DNA of 64,000 nucleotides. Origin: Toxoplasma gondii ME49. Taxonomy: Eukaryota > Apicomplexa > Conoidasida > Eucoccidiorida > Sarcocystidae. The stretch is from positions 6,480,400 through 6,544,399 of the forward strand of contig NC_031476.1 in assembly GCF_000006565.2 (NCBI RefSeq), read 5' to 3'. Shown here piece after piece: positions 45,290-55,183 of the stretch (its first letter is position 1; every line of letters begins with the position of its first letter). The notes beneath the pieces were generated by a model. The model saw nothing but the letters and a program-made list of their open reading frames with translations, searched no databases and had not been told where the DNA came from. The position numbers and the translations under genes were made by a program.

Positions 45290-46837
45290 CTACCGCGTGC
45301 GTTGACGAAAGGTTTCTGCGTAAAGCCCCCACAAAGCGACACGGCCCCCAACGCCTCCACCTGAAGCGAGGACGCCAGTTCGGGGACACCAGGCGAGAAC
45401 GCTGGCTGCGCCCCCCATGTCGCCTTGGCCTGCATGTCCACTGGCTTCCAGAGAGCCCAGAAACCTGCCGCTTTTCGTCTCAAAAAGCCGCACACCACCG
45501 TCGCTCGCACCCACTGCCACAAGTGCACCGTCGGGCCGAAACGCCGCAGAGACAAGCAACCTGGAGCGGGCTAAGTCGCCTTCGGGGTGCGGCAGGCAAG
45601 GCGACGAATGCGAGGCGAGCGAAGGCCCTGTCGACCCCTCAGGGGCTTTGTCGGTGAAGAGGTGGAGCGTCTTGCGAAGCGAAAGGGCCCCGTTGTTTCG
45701 GAGCTTCCACACAAACACCTGGCCGTCGAAACACCCTACCCAGCACTGGTTCCGGTGCACAGTCAAAGCGGACGGCGGAGAAGAAGCAGAGAGAGAAGAA
45801 GCAGAGAGAGAAGAGAGAGAAGAAGAGAGAGAGGAAGAAAGAGGCTCGGCCGAGAGAGGCGAGCGAGACTGACGTAGATCCCAGAGAGCCACACAAGGAA
45901 GTTCATACGCCGCGATGATGTGAGGTGAGGAGAATCTGGGTACGTGCGCTATCCCCTGAACCATCCCGGAGGGGGGGGTGGGGACTTTGGGAACAGAAGA
46001 AGAAGCGAAGGGGGATCTGAGCAGAAGGACCGGCTTTCCAACAGCGCCTGTTTGAGAGACCCGCAGATCGAAAACGCCAATTGCCTCCGCGTCTGCGACG
46101 GGACAAGCCAGCAAAGGGAGCGAAGACGTTTGTGAGGCAGAGGGCGAACTCCACGGCGCCGAAAAAGCTGGAGAACAGCTCGACGAAGGGAGGGAAGCAA
46201 AGGCTGCAGAAAGTGCCGAGGTTTCTAAACACGTAGATGCGCTCTCGACAGACGTATCGGTTCTCCCCTTGTTCGACCCTCCGACTCCACCACGTCTCAA
46301 GTCCTCATCGCTCTCCTCGTCTTTCTTCTCTGTCTCCTCCGCCCGGCAGTGGGGTTGACCAAGCACCGCGAGGCGACAAAACGAGAACGATCCTGTCCGG
46401 AAGCTCTGGATCTCTTGCAGCGTTTCCAAGTCCCATAGGGTCACCGCAGACGACCGCTGTTGAGACAGCAACTTGTCGACTCCGCTGGAATCCCTGTCTT
46501 CTCTGTCCAAGTCGTGACCCCAACCTGGCCCTGCGCCAGAGGTGTGCGAGAGCTCCGCCCGCGCCCCGAGCCCCTCAAGAAGCAAAGTCGGCGACGGCTC
46601 CCAGGAGGTCGACCCGACTGCGGCTCGGAGACCCGCCGCGCGACTGGTTGATCTACTCCTCTCCTCCGGAAGAAGGAGACACGGTCTCCGCGTGTCGAGA
46701 TCAAACAGAGACACTCGGCCCTCACTGTCTCCTAGCGCAAGACGCGCAGGAGACAGAAAGGCTGCTGCCCCCACGGTGGACCCCGGCGAAGCCCCCGGAG
46801 TGCAACCCCGCAAAGTGAGAAGCGGAGCGACTCTCAT
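45290..46837 (-). CDS. WD40-repeat protein, GNB1L/Asa1-like PIKK maturation factor
   Basis: Single exon, 515 residues, from the first in-frame ATG (46837, MRVAPLLTLRG). WD-type blades run throughout: LALGDSEGRVSLFDLDTRR, SAVTLWDLETLQE, FCRLAVLGQP, IIAAYELPCVALWDLRQ, CWVGCFDGQVFVWKL, AAFRPDGALVAVGASDGGV and finally VLASGGGVGGRVALWGLYAE. Their order and the WGLY ending resemble human GNB1L (327 residues) and yeast Asa1 (about 440). Extra length comes from a Ser-rich insert (about 46175-46080) and a Ser/Leu repeat (about 45845-45775). GNB1L and Asa1 act with the TTT complex and HSP90 to stabilise PIKKs, and Asa1 copurifies with Tra1. WD40 proteins are hard to assign by eye, so another WD40 family is the main alternative. 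Confidence 0.7.
   Translation of the reverse strand: MRVAPLLTLRGCTPGASPGSTVGAAAFLSPARLALGDSEGRVSLFDLDTRRPCLLLPEERSRSTSRAAGLRAAVGSTSWEPSPTLLLEGLGARAELSHTSGAGPGWGHDLDREDRDSSGVDKLLSQQRSSAVTLWDLETLQEIQSFRTGSFSFCRLAVLGQPHCRAEETEKKDEESDEDLRRGGVGGSNKGRTDTSVESASTCLETSALSAAFASLPSSSCSPAFSAPWSSPSASQTSSLPLLACPVADAEAIGVFDLRVSQTGAVGKPVLLLRSPFASSSVPKVPTPPSGMVQGIAHVPRFSSPHIIAAYELPCVALWDLRQSRSPLSAEPLSSSLSSSLSSLSASSLSASSPPSALTVHRNQCWVGCFDGQVFVWKLRNNGALSLRKTLHLFTDKAPEGSTGPSLASHSSPCLPHPEGDLARSRLLVSAAFRPDGALVAVGASDGGVRLFETKSGRFLGSLEASGHAGQGDMGGAASVLAWCPRTGVLASGGGVGGRVALWGLYAETFRQRTR
45775..45845 (-). repeat. Ser/Leu-coding purine-rich repeat in the GNB1L-like gene
   Basis: On the plus strand this reads as GAAGCAGAGAGA and GAGAGAAGA repeats; on the coding strand it gives SSSLSSSLSSL and SASSLSASS. 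It sits between two WD blades, so it is probably an extended loop. Such tracts often vary in length between strains. Confidence 0.7.
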
Positions 46838-47165
46838 CGGGAGAAGAGAAGCGCCGCAGAAGAGAGAAAGGTCAACTCCACAAGAGAAAAAGAGACGAGA
46901 TCCAGAAACAGACAAATCGAGAAAGACGAAAAAAGCAGGCGTGGGAAACACGGAACGGAAACGAGTACAGCGGTTGCTTCTGTTCCTTTTCTAAATTGTC
47001 TGTATGAAGCCTATTTCTTCATCGAATGCAGGAGAAAGATAGCCAGACATTCTCTCGAATTCGATGTTTTTCCAAGACAGGAAAACTGGGCGCGCCACTT
47101 CTTCTCTTGCCTCTCCCTCAAGCACCCACACCGTAAGTGAACCTGACGATCTCCGTTTTCGTCTC
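46838..47165. other. Short intergenic region between ALG13 and the GNB1L-like gene
   Basis: 328 bp separating the ALG13 stop from the GNB1L-like start on the same strand. It must carry the ALG13 3' UTR and the GNB1L promoter or leader. The GNB1L frame stays open for about 110 nt upstream of its ATG without another Met. Nothing else is seen. Confidence 0.5.
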
Positions 47166-48893
47166 TCACTCTTCCTCGACGTTCACTGTCTCCTCGCTGT
47201 CCCCATACACAGGGTGCAACCCCACAGTGTCGCGAACTGCCTCGTAGAAGCCACTTAAATCTGCAGGCGGAAGAGGAACAAGGACGACCGACTCCTGCGC
47301 TCCACAGGGCTCCTGCTGCCTGTCGGAGCTGTCCCCGTCTCCATACCGCACTTCCCCTCTCCTCACGGCATCCGCAGCTGCGGCGGTCGCGTCTTCTCTC
47401 CGTTCGTTTTCTGTCCTTTCTTCTTCTTCTCCTTCTTCTCTGTCGCCTTGACTCCTCAGTGCCCTCAACATGCCCAGGAGACTCCTGAAGATCGTGCGGG
47501 GGGGGCCGGCGGCCAGTCGCTTTGAATGTTTATGTTCCACAGCCGACAATGACGCATCTGTTGAGTTTGCAGAAGTCAGAGAAACTGCAGGAGTCGAGGA
47601 CCAGACAGCTTGGCAGATCTGCTTGACTCGCGTGTGAAGCTCTTGCGGGAACTCTTCTGTCTCCTCCTCTCCTCGCCTCTGCTGCCCCGCCCTGCCGGAG
47701 GTTCCGGCGCCCGACGCAGGCGATGGGGACTTCTCTGGGTGCTCCCGGCTCGGTGGCGCCCCAGGCCCTGGGTGCCCGTGAGGCCTGTGAGGTTCCGGCC
47801 CGAGACAAGAGACAAGGAGACAGTGGCACCTTCGCTGGAGCTCGCGACCCAACTCGAGTTGGTGGTTGCTCATCAGAGAGGTGTTGACAACGGCGACGAG
47901 GCGCTTGCGCATGCGCAGAGTTTGGAACACAGTCCCAGCTCCGCAGTGAGAAAGCACGAGATTGGCGGCTTTCACTTCTGCCTCCAGAGATGGCACAAAC
48001 CGGAAGAACGAGATCAAGAGCGAGGGCGAGGAGCCTCGCGGCGAGACATCAGACGAGGGAACCGACGCGGAAGCCGCCGGGAGAAACGCGCTTGCGTTCT
48101 GGCCTGGACTCTCTGAGAGAAGAGAGAGAAGGTCGGACAGAGACACTCGAAACGCTCCGCAATCTTGGGACTCCAAAGACGAGGGCTCCGTCTGGGACCC
48201 GGGTGCGGCGGAGAAAGCACCACGAGAGACATACCCTTCCGTTTCTTGGCAGCCGCCGAGTTCCTCTACAGACGACCTCGTTTCTCCAACAACCTCACGC
48301 TCTCCTTGCGAGTCGTCTTCCTCTCCTCCTTCGCTCCGTTGGTGCGTGCTTGCTTCCTCTCGGCCCTGTTCTGTTTGTTCATGTGCGTCTGCGCTTCTTT
48401 CCTGGCAGGAGTTCTCGGCTGCGCCTTCGCAGAGACAAGCAGCTGCAGGCAGACGGCTCTCTAGGGCCTCAGTCCGCTCGCGGGAGAGAAGTCGCGGTGA
48501 CGGGGAGCTCGCGTTCGTGAAAGATCCAAGTGCTCGGGCATCGGCAGAGAAGCGCGCGCGACGGGGAAAGGAAAGAGCTGGACTTTTTCCTCTGCCAAAC
48601 TGGAGAACAAGGCGCCGGCAGCCGCGAGAGAGAAGAAGCAAGAGAAAAGCTGGGTCAAGCACCGCATCGATCAGCGCGTCGAACGACGTCGTCCCCACTG
48701 TCACCAGAACGCGACGCGGCAAGAAGGGGGTGTCGTCGTACGCAGACGTCGAGGAGGAACTTGGAGGTGGTGGAGAAGGAGCTGAGGAAGTTCGCGGAGA
48801 AACGAACGACGAATCTCGAAAAGAAGAGAGACAGCGCGAAGTGAAGGGCGCGCGAGCTGCGGTCTCTTCGACGTTCTGGGCAGGAATCTTCAT
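47166..48893 (-). CDS. ALG13: ALG13, UDP-GlcNAc transferase catalytic subunit
   Basis: With ALG14 at the cytosolic ER face, ALG13 adds the second GlcNAc to GlcNAc-PP-dolichol, an early step of N-glycan precursor assembly. Single exon, 575 residues. The GT-28-type signatures are clear: RRVLVTVGTTSFDALIDAV near residue 60, RLVLQFGRG after it, then ANLVLSHCGAGTVFQTL and LVAVVNTSLMSNHQLELGRE near residues 308-350. Yeast Alg13 is about 200 residues. The excess is a Ser/Glu/Arg-rich insert of about 180 residues between the two halves, and a C-terminal tail of over 200 residues that ends with VVLVPLPPADLSGFYEAVRD. ALG13 depends on ALG14 for membrane recruitment; no ALG14 lies in this window. Confidence 0.9.
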   Translation of the reverse strand: MKIPAQNVEETAARAPFTSRCLSSFRDSSFVSPRTSSAPSPPPPSSSSTSAYDDTPFLPRRVLVTVGTTSFDALIDAVLDPAFLLLLLSRGCRRLVLQFGRGKSPALSFPRRARFSADARALGSFTNASSPSPRLLSRERTEALESRLPAAACLCEGAAENSCQERSADAHEQTEQGREEASTHQRSEGGEEDDSQGEREVVGETRSSVEELGGCQETEGYVSRGAFSAAPGSQTEPSSLESQDCGAFRVSLSDLLSLLSESPGQNASAFLPAASASVPSSDVSPRGSSPSLLISFFRFVPSLEAEVKAANLVLSHCGAGTVFQTLRMRKRLVAVVNTSLMSNHQLELGRELQRRCHCLLVSCLGPEPHRPHGHPGPGAPPSREHPEKSPSPASGAGTSGRAGQQRRGEEETEEFPQELHTRVKQICQAVWSSTPAVSLTSANSTDASLSAVEHKHSKRLAAGPPRTIFRSLLGMLRALRSQGDREEGEEEERTENERREDATAAAADAVRRGEVRYGDGDSSDRQQEPCGAQESVVLVPLPPADLSGFYEAVRDTVGLHPVYGDSEETVNVEEE

Positions 48894-51127
48894 GCTGGTT
48901 GACCTGCTCCGCTTCCAGTCTGCTCTCTAGAAGCAGGGCACACCATGGATTCGGAAGTCGTTGAACTCTTCTCCGTCGCAGACGTTAAAAGTCGTCAGGC
49001 GAATTCAGCTCGACTCTTCGTCCGATTCCTCAAGTCATCAGTGCCTCGGCGCCTGATCAAGGGGACTGTGATTCTTCGCTCGCGTGCATGTACAGACACC
49101 CCAGAGGTTCTGGGGAGGGGGAGGAAAGGCGAAAGGAACATCAGTGAATCCGATGTAGGCGCTTGTGCCTTCCGGTGAAAGGTGAGAACCTGAAGCGGAA
49201 ACAGAAAAGAGGAGGAGACGTCAAGACGGACTCGGGGAGAAAAGGACTCGACAGAGAAAAACTCCCCGCCAACGAGAAAGAGCGACCGGGACTGTAGGAG
49301 GCAGGAGTGTTGTGAGCGCCAGAATCTTTACGGAGAGAGACGCAAACAGGCATGTGATGTTTCATCTGAGAACTCCACGCCTCCTCGTTTGAAGACAAAC
49401 GGCGCTGCCGATCGCTCTCGAACTCTCTGTGTCGGGTCACGCTCCCGAAGATTTGCTCTTGCTGTTAAAAAGTTCAGCTTGCTGTTTTTTTCCGCAAGCT
49501 CTCCACGAAAAATTCGAGAGCTGCGCGAAGAGAGACGGAGAGAGCCTCGACTCTCCCGAGCTTCCTCAGGATCAACAACTTCAGCTCTGGAAACAAGACA
49601 AAGCCCGCTTTCGTTGCTCAGAAGGCGGCCGGGCCAGCGCATGTGAGAAAAGAAAGGGGGGAGAAGAAACGCAGCAGTGCCGGCTGTCCGCCGCTGTCTA
49701 TTTCTGCTTTTTGTGCCGGCTTCGTGAGCAAGAGCTGAACGAGACAGGGAGAGTGTTTGAGAACTTGAAGTCTTTTCCTTCCTCGGAGAAATACCCTCCA
49801 AGCGCCTGGCCTCGTCGCTTCCACCCAGCTCGGATTCTCTCTGCTTCCCCTCGGTCGCTGGTTCTCGCCCTGTTCCTGTCCTGTAGAGAAACCGGACGAT
49901 GGCGCCGAGGACTCTCCGCCTCTGAGCGAAAGTCGCTTCAGGTGTATGTACACACCGCGTGGTGTCTGTGTGTCTGTTCTTCTAGGACTCGGTGTCTCGC
50001 GTTTTTTCTCTCCGGAAGATCGCGGCGCCGCGCTCTCCGCACGGGAGAGAAGTGACCTAGCGCGAAAAGGGTTGTGTCCTTCTCTGCAGTCTGCTTTCTT
50101 CCCCTATAGGAAGTCGAACGCGGAAGTCCCGGGAGACAGAAACGCTGTGCTTACAGTTCCGGCACTCTTCTGTCGAGTGTCTAAAAGCCAGACCCAGTCT
50201 TCAGTGCTCCGTCTCAATGAAGTCGCCAGCCTTTTTTCGTCTGTCGCTCCCCTCGTCCCCGCCGGGCCTTCTCCGGACCGCAAGAGTTTCTCCACTCTTT
50301 TTTTTTCGGGACTTTGCCTTCTTGGGAGTTCTCGATCGACACCACCTTCTGGAAGTTCCTAGTCTGTCATAAAACGGAAGATTCTCGTGCTTTCGTTCTC
50401 GGACTCGTCCTTCGAGGCCAAACAAAGCTGGCGCGACGACGCCCTACCTCGCTCTCTGTCCTTCTCCCTTTCTCCTCTGCGCGAGGCCCCGAGCCGGTCG
50501 GCCCAGGGTGGCCATCGTCCCTGCGGCTTTTCCATCGGATTCTCGCGCCTGCCGGTCTCCGTGGGTCTCCCATCCTCGCTGCTCACCGCTGCTCACCGCT
50601 GCTCACCGCTTCGACTCCTCTGCAAGAGCCCTGCGCCGACGCGTGTGCTCGCGACGAAGCAGGACAAAAAAAGGAGCGCTGGACTCTCTGCGGCTGTCGG
50701 CGAAACAAATGCAAGAGAGAAATGTTCTTCTCCGAAAGATGTATAGAGGCGCGCGACCCCAGTCGGGGCTTCAGAGACAGTGAAGCTGCGGGATCTTCTC
50801 CAGACGGAGTGCTTTGGGGCTCGACTTTTGACTGTCCTTTTGTCTCCATGCTCTTCCGCTTTTCGCTTGCTCAGGGTTGTACGGCAAGCCGACTGCTTCG
50901 AAACAAGCAGGGTCCTCGTCAGTCCTTCTGGAATTTCTCTCGCGGACTGTCTGACCAACGACGTTGCTCCCGTTCTTGCTCGTCTCGTGTGCTCTTCTTC
51001 TGTCTCCCTAGGCCCCGTTGTGTTCCCCTGTGTGCCCTGTCTTCCTCTCTCGGCGCGGTTCGTCGCGTCTCGCTTCTTCCTTGCTTCTCTCCGTCTCCGG
51101 TGTCTCCTCGCTCGGCGTGTCTCCACG
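48894..51127. promoter_or_regulatory. Divergent upstream region between ALG13 and TRAPPC9
   Basis: 2.2 kb between divergent start codons. It presumably holds both leaders and promoters. Several overlapping open frames exist, the longest at 49429-50055 (208 codons) and one continuous with the TRAPPC9 frame from 50780. None shows a domain I recognise. Pyrimidine-rich stretches near 50400-51100 suit a T. gondii-like 5' UTR. Confidence 0.5.
50581..50610. repeat. Three tandem 10-bp repeats
   Basis: GCTCACCGCT occurs three times in a row upstream of TRAPPC9. Too short to assign a role; it could be a replication-slippage tract or a clustered binding site. Confidence 0.7.
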
Positions 51128-54100
51128 ATGTCTCTGTTGCCGCCGGACACAGATCTGGCAGATTACTCTCGCGTCCGCATTCTTCTTTTGCCGACAGATG
51201 GAACTCCGCCCGAGGTATTTGCCCGCGAGGCCGCGGCCCTCATGGCCGCCTTCGCCTCCGTCTCTCTCGCCTCCCTGCCCCTCTCGCCGCATGACCCCTA
51301 CCTCCAACCATTTCTCTCGGCGCGAACCGTCGCGGGGCCAGACGCCCCGGGCCCCGCGCCCCAGGGCTCCAAGGCCCCCTCGGCGTCGCAGCAGCTGGCT
51401 GCCGCGGCTTGCTGCATCCACTGCTCGTTCCAGACGCCACAGTTCGTACTCAGCGATTGGGCAGACCTGCACATGCACCGACAAATCCTCGCGGCGATCG
51501 CGATTTCCGCTTCTCCCTTCCCCGCGTTCGAGGCCGCAGCGGCTGCAGCCAGGGCCCACACGGAGGAAGAAAGGAGACACTTCGGAGACGGGGTGCGTGG
51601 GGATGGAGCTCCGGAGCGAGGCACTCGGCCGAACGAGTGTGAGGACCCTGGCGAGGGAAAGAAGGCGGCGCGAGCGCGCGCTGCCCAGGCCGCCGCGCAT
51701 GCAGCCGTGGCGGCAGTCAGGCGAGAGTACGACGTCTTCCGGAAAGTCCTTGAAGAGGACTATCCCTCCGTCCTTGTCCATCGGCTCTTCGTGGTGCCCC
51801 GCGGGACCTCTGAGCTGCGGTCTGACAGATCGGGGACGGAGAGCCCGGGGGAGAAAGACGATGGCGGATGGTGCCGTGAGGGCTCTTTTCCTTTTTCTTC
51901 ACCCTATGTGGCGTCGGTGTCTCCGCAGCCCTGTGACGAGCACATCGTCTACTTCCCGCCCCCGGCTTCTGGCTCGTTCCCCGTGCTCTCGACTGTCTCC
52001 TCGCCTGCGCTCTTCACGGCGGCGAAGGAAGACTTCTTCCTCTGTCTCCTGAAGCAACTCGGCGCTCTCACGCTCCGCGCCCCGGACCGCTGTCCCCCCC
52101 TCCTGACCCCGCTCGACAGTCCCCTCCAGGAAGGCGCCTGGGGCGCCGGCGCGCCGGTGGCTGCCTCGACCGGCTCGGTGTTTGCCACCACGGCCTCGCC
52201 TCGGGGCGCGAGTGGGTGCCACGGGCCCGCCGCGGTCACGAGCGCACCACCTGGAGCTCAGCCAATAGTTCCGCCGGGCGGCTCGGGGACGACCCTGGGG
52301 GGCCTGGCGGGCGCCCCTGGGGCTTCGGGGTTGTCTCTGCTCTCTCCCGCGACCTCGCCTTCCGGAGCGTCCGCCTCGTCAGCGGCTCTGCTCCGCCTGC
52401 TCCCTGCGCGGCTCCAGAAACAAAAGGGCGACGTGCTTCTGCTCGGCGGGGCGCCCGCGGCCGCCGCTGCCCTGTACGTACAGGCGGCGGAGGCCTGTCG
52501 CGCTCAGGGCGACACCGTCTGGCAAGCGGCGGCGCTCGAGGGCCAAGCCGCGGCGCTCTATGCCTTTCTCCGGAGCGCGCTGTACCAGTTGGAGGCGTAC
52601 GAGCAGGCGCTCCCGCGGTCGCCCCACAGAGACGCAGGCCCGCGAGGCCCGGAGGGAGGGGTGCCGAGGCCCCGCTCCGCAAACGGATCTTCACCAGGCT
52701 CGCCAGAAGACGCGGCGACCGCCGGCGGTCAGACGGGCGGTAGTGGAGGCAGCGGCGGAGCTGGGACGTGGGGCGGGCACTGGGCCCTTGGCGCGACTGG
52801 GTCGGGGGGTGTCTCCGTCGGGAGCCAGGAAGCGGCGGGTTCCGGGGCGCCCTCGGGGGCGAAGTCGTCTTGGTGGAACTTTGACCCTGCCACCCACAGC
52901 GAGGGTGAGGGCCAGGCCTCCGACGCGGCTCTCGTTTCCTTTCCACCGGCGATCGAGACGATCCTCGCCCAGTGCATCAGCCGCCGCACTCACGCCGCGA
53001 CCGCCTCGGCGTCCGGCGGGGCCTCCGTTGTCTCCGGCTCAGGGCTGGGCGCGGCGGGCCTCCCGTTCCCGTCGTTTCTTCCCGGAGGTGGGGCGTCCTC
53101 CAGAGACAATCCTGAGAAAGGCGTCTCCTCTTCGGGGGCCCACTTCTACTTCTCCGCTGCGCAGGGCTCCGGAGGTGGTGCGTCGGCCTCGGGGTCCTCG
53201 GGGCCAGGGCCCAACGGAGAGTGGGGGGGCTCGGGGACGGGCGACGGCCACGGCACCGGCTCGGGCAGCGCCTGGTCAGTCAAGACGGTGTACGGCGGGA
53301 GGGCCCCGGCGACAGGGTCCAGTGGGGGGACTGGATCTTCGGGGCTTGACGCCTTCGCCTCACCGCCGAACGGCCTGCTCGCGGACACCGCGGCCACCCG
53401 CGGGCGGTCGCAGACACAAGGAGACACTCTGGCGGCTGGCGACGCCCACGCAGCGGGGAAGACCGGCCAGGGCCCACTGGGGGCGCGGCCAGCGCTTGTA
53501 GTTACAGGCGACGAGGCGGCGACGGGGTTTCGTCTCCCCTACGGACTGGCTGCGTCGCCGGAGCTGGTGTCCGCGACCGCCGCCCTCATTCAGGCCGCAT
53601 ACGAGGCCGTGTGCCTGAAGCTGAGAGACGCAGCGCAGCTGTACAGCTGCCACCCAGGCTGCGCGCTGTGGAGCGCGTCCACGACGTTGCTGCTGTGTCG
53701 GCTTGTCGCGCGCTTCGGGAGCAAGACAGAGACGCTGCAGCTCATCAGCAGCGCCGCAGAGAAAGCCAAGCGGCTGGAGGTTCAGGACTTTGTCACCTGT
53801 CTGGCCTCGCTCGCGGCTCTCTGCAGCGCGGTCGGGGCGTTCCGAAAACTCGCCTTTCTGCTCCACAGGGTCTGCATGGCCCTGCTTGAGGCGAAGAAGT
53901 GGGCCGCGGCCCACTACGCCGCCGCGCTCACCGCGCCCTGGTACCACCTTGCCCTTCTCGAGTTGCCTCCGACGGACCATCTCCACCCGCTCGCAGTTCC
54001 GAACGCGAAGCGCCCCGGCCTTGCCTTGCCTGTCTCCGCGTTGCCCCCCTCAGCCCCGCTCCTGTCTCTGAACTCCCAACTCGCCTTCTCCGTGCCTAGC

Positions 54101-55183
54101 GGGCTTGTGCGTCGCTCGACCACTGTCTCTCTTGGTCACTTCGTCGACGCGCTGAGACGCGAGAGACAACGCGAACGGAGGCTCCGAGAGCAGGCGGAAG
54201 AGATCGGCGGGAACCGCGAGCTCGATGAGAAGAACAGGAGGAACGGGGAGCGTTCGAACAAGGTCGCGCAGACACTGGACAAGGAGAGAAACGCTTTAGA
54301 CTCGCGAGGGAGAGGCGCGGCGCGAGGCGAAGCTGAGACTCGCACGCGACCTAAGACACAGACCGGACTGGAGGCCGCAGCTCGCCAGAGCTTGGTCGAC
54401 TGGGATTTGCTAGGGGATGTATCTCTCGCGTCTGCAATGAATTCGCCGATGTTCTCGCAGTCTTCTCAGTTCTCTCTTGCCTCTCCAGGATCTGCAAAGC
54501 CCTCTCTGCTTTCGTCTGCTGTCGCGGCCCTGGGGGTTCGCAGCCCTCAACAACCTGCGAGACTGCCGCAGCGGGGGGTGTGTCCTTTCACGCCGCTTGA
54601 ACTGCATGCGAAGCGAGGGCGGGAGGCCCCCGACTTCTCTCTCTCTCCTGAAGACTTCAACTTTGCGATTACTCTGCTCCGCCTCCGCCAGGCCCTTCGC
54701 CAGCAACACTACACCCCGGGGACGGCAAACCTCTACTCGCCTGCGTGCTACGCGTCTCCGCCGCCTCTCCCCGCTGTCTCCGCGTCCCCCCGCAGTGTCT
54801 CTGCGTCCCCCCGCAGTGTCTCCGCGTCCCAGACGCCTTTCTTCTTCCCACCGCGGCCGCCGTTTCCAGTCAGCTCCCCGGCGTCGCTCGACTTTCTCAG
54901 CCAACACCAACGCCGGGTCCGGTTCACGGATGGGGGCGGGCAGGGAGACAGGAGTCTCTGCGGACTCTTTCTGCCTGCCTCGAGTGTCTCTGCCGCCCTC
55001 GGGGATGGGGGCCTCCGGGTCTGGTGGCCCGCCGTCCAGTCCCGCGTCCTCCACATGCTGAAAATCACCACGGAGCATCTGGGGGAGCCCGGGAAGGTTG
55101 CCTGGTACGCATGCGCAGCCCTGAAGATTCTGTACCCCGTCCTCGATCACAAGACGCAGGCCAGCACGATCATGCTGATTCAG
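51128..55183 (+). other. TRAPPC9: TRAPPC9 exon 1: N-terminal domain and helical solenoid with Gly/Ser insert
   Basis: 1,352 codons in one exon. Residues 1 to about 330 form the Trs120 N-terminal region. Helical repeats start near residue 425 (LPARLQKQKGDVLLLGG, CRAQGDTVWQAAALEG). A Gly/Ser/Ala-rich insert of about 300 residues (roughly 52620-53520) interrupts them, and the solenoid resumes at about 53540 with a long run including LHRVCMALLEAKKWAAAHY. A charged coiled-coil-like segment follows (54140-54340, REQAEEIGGNRELDEKNRR). The exon ends after LHMLKITTEHLG and TIMLIQ at donor GTACGA. Confidence 0.88.
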
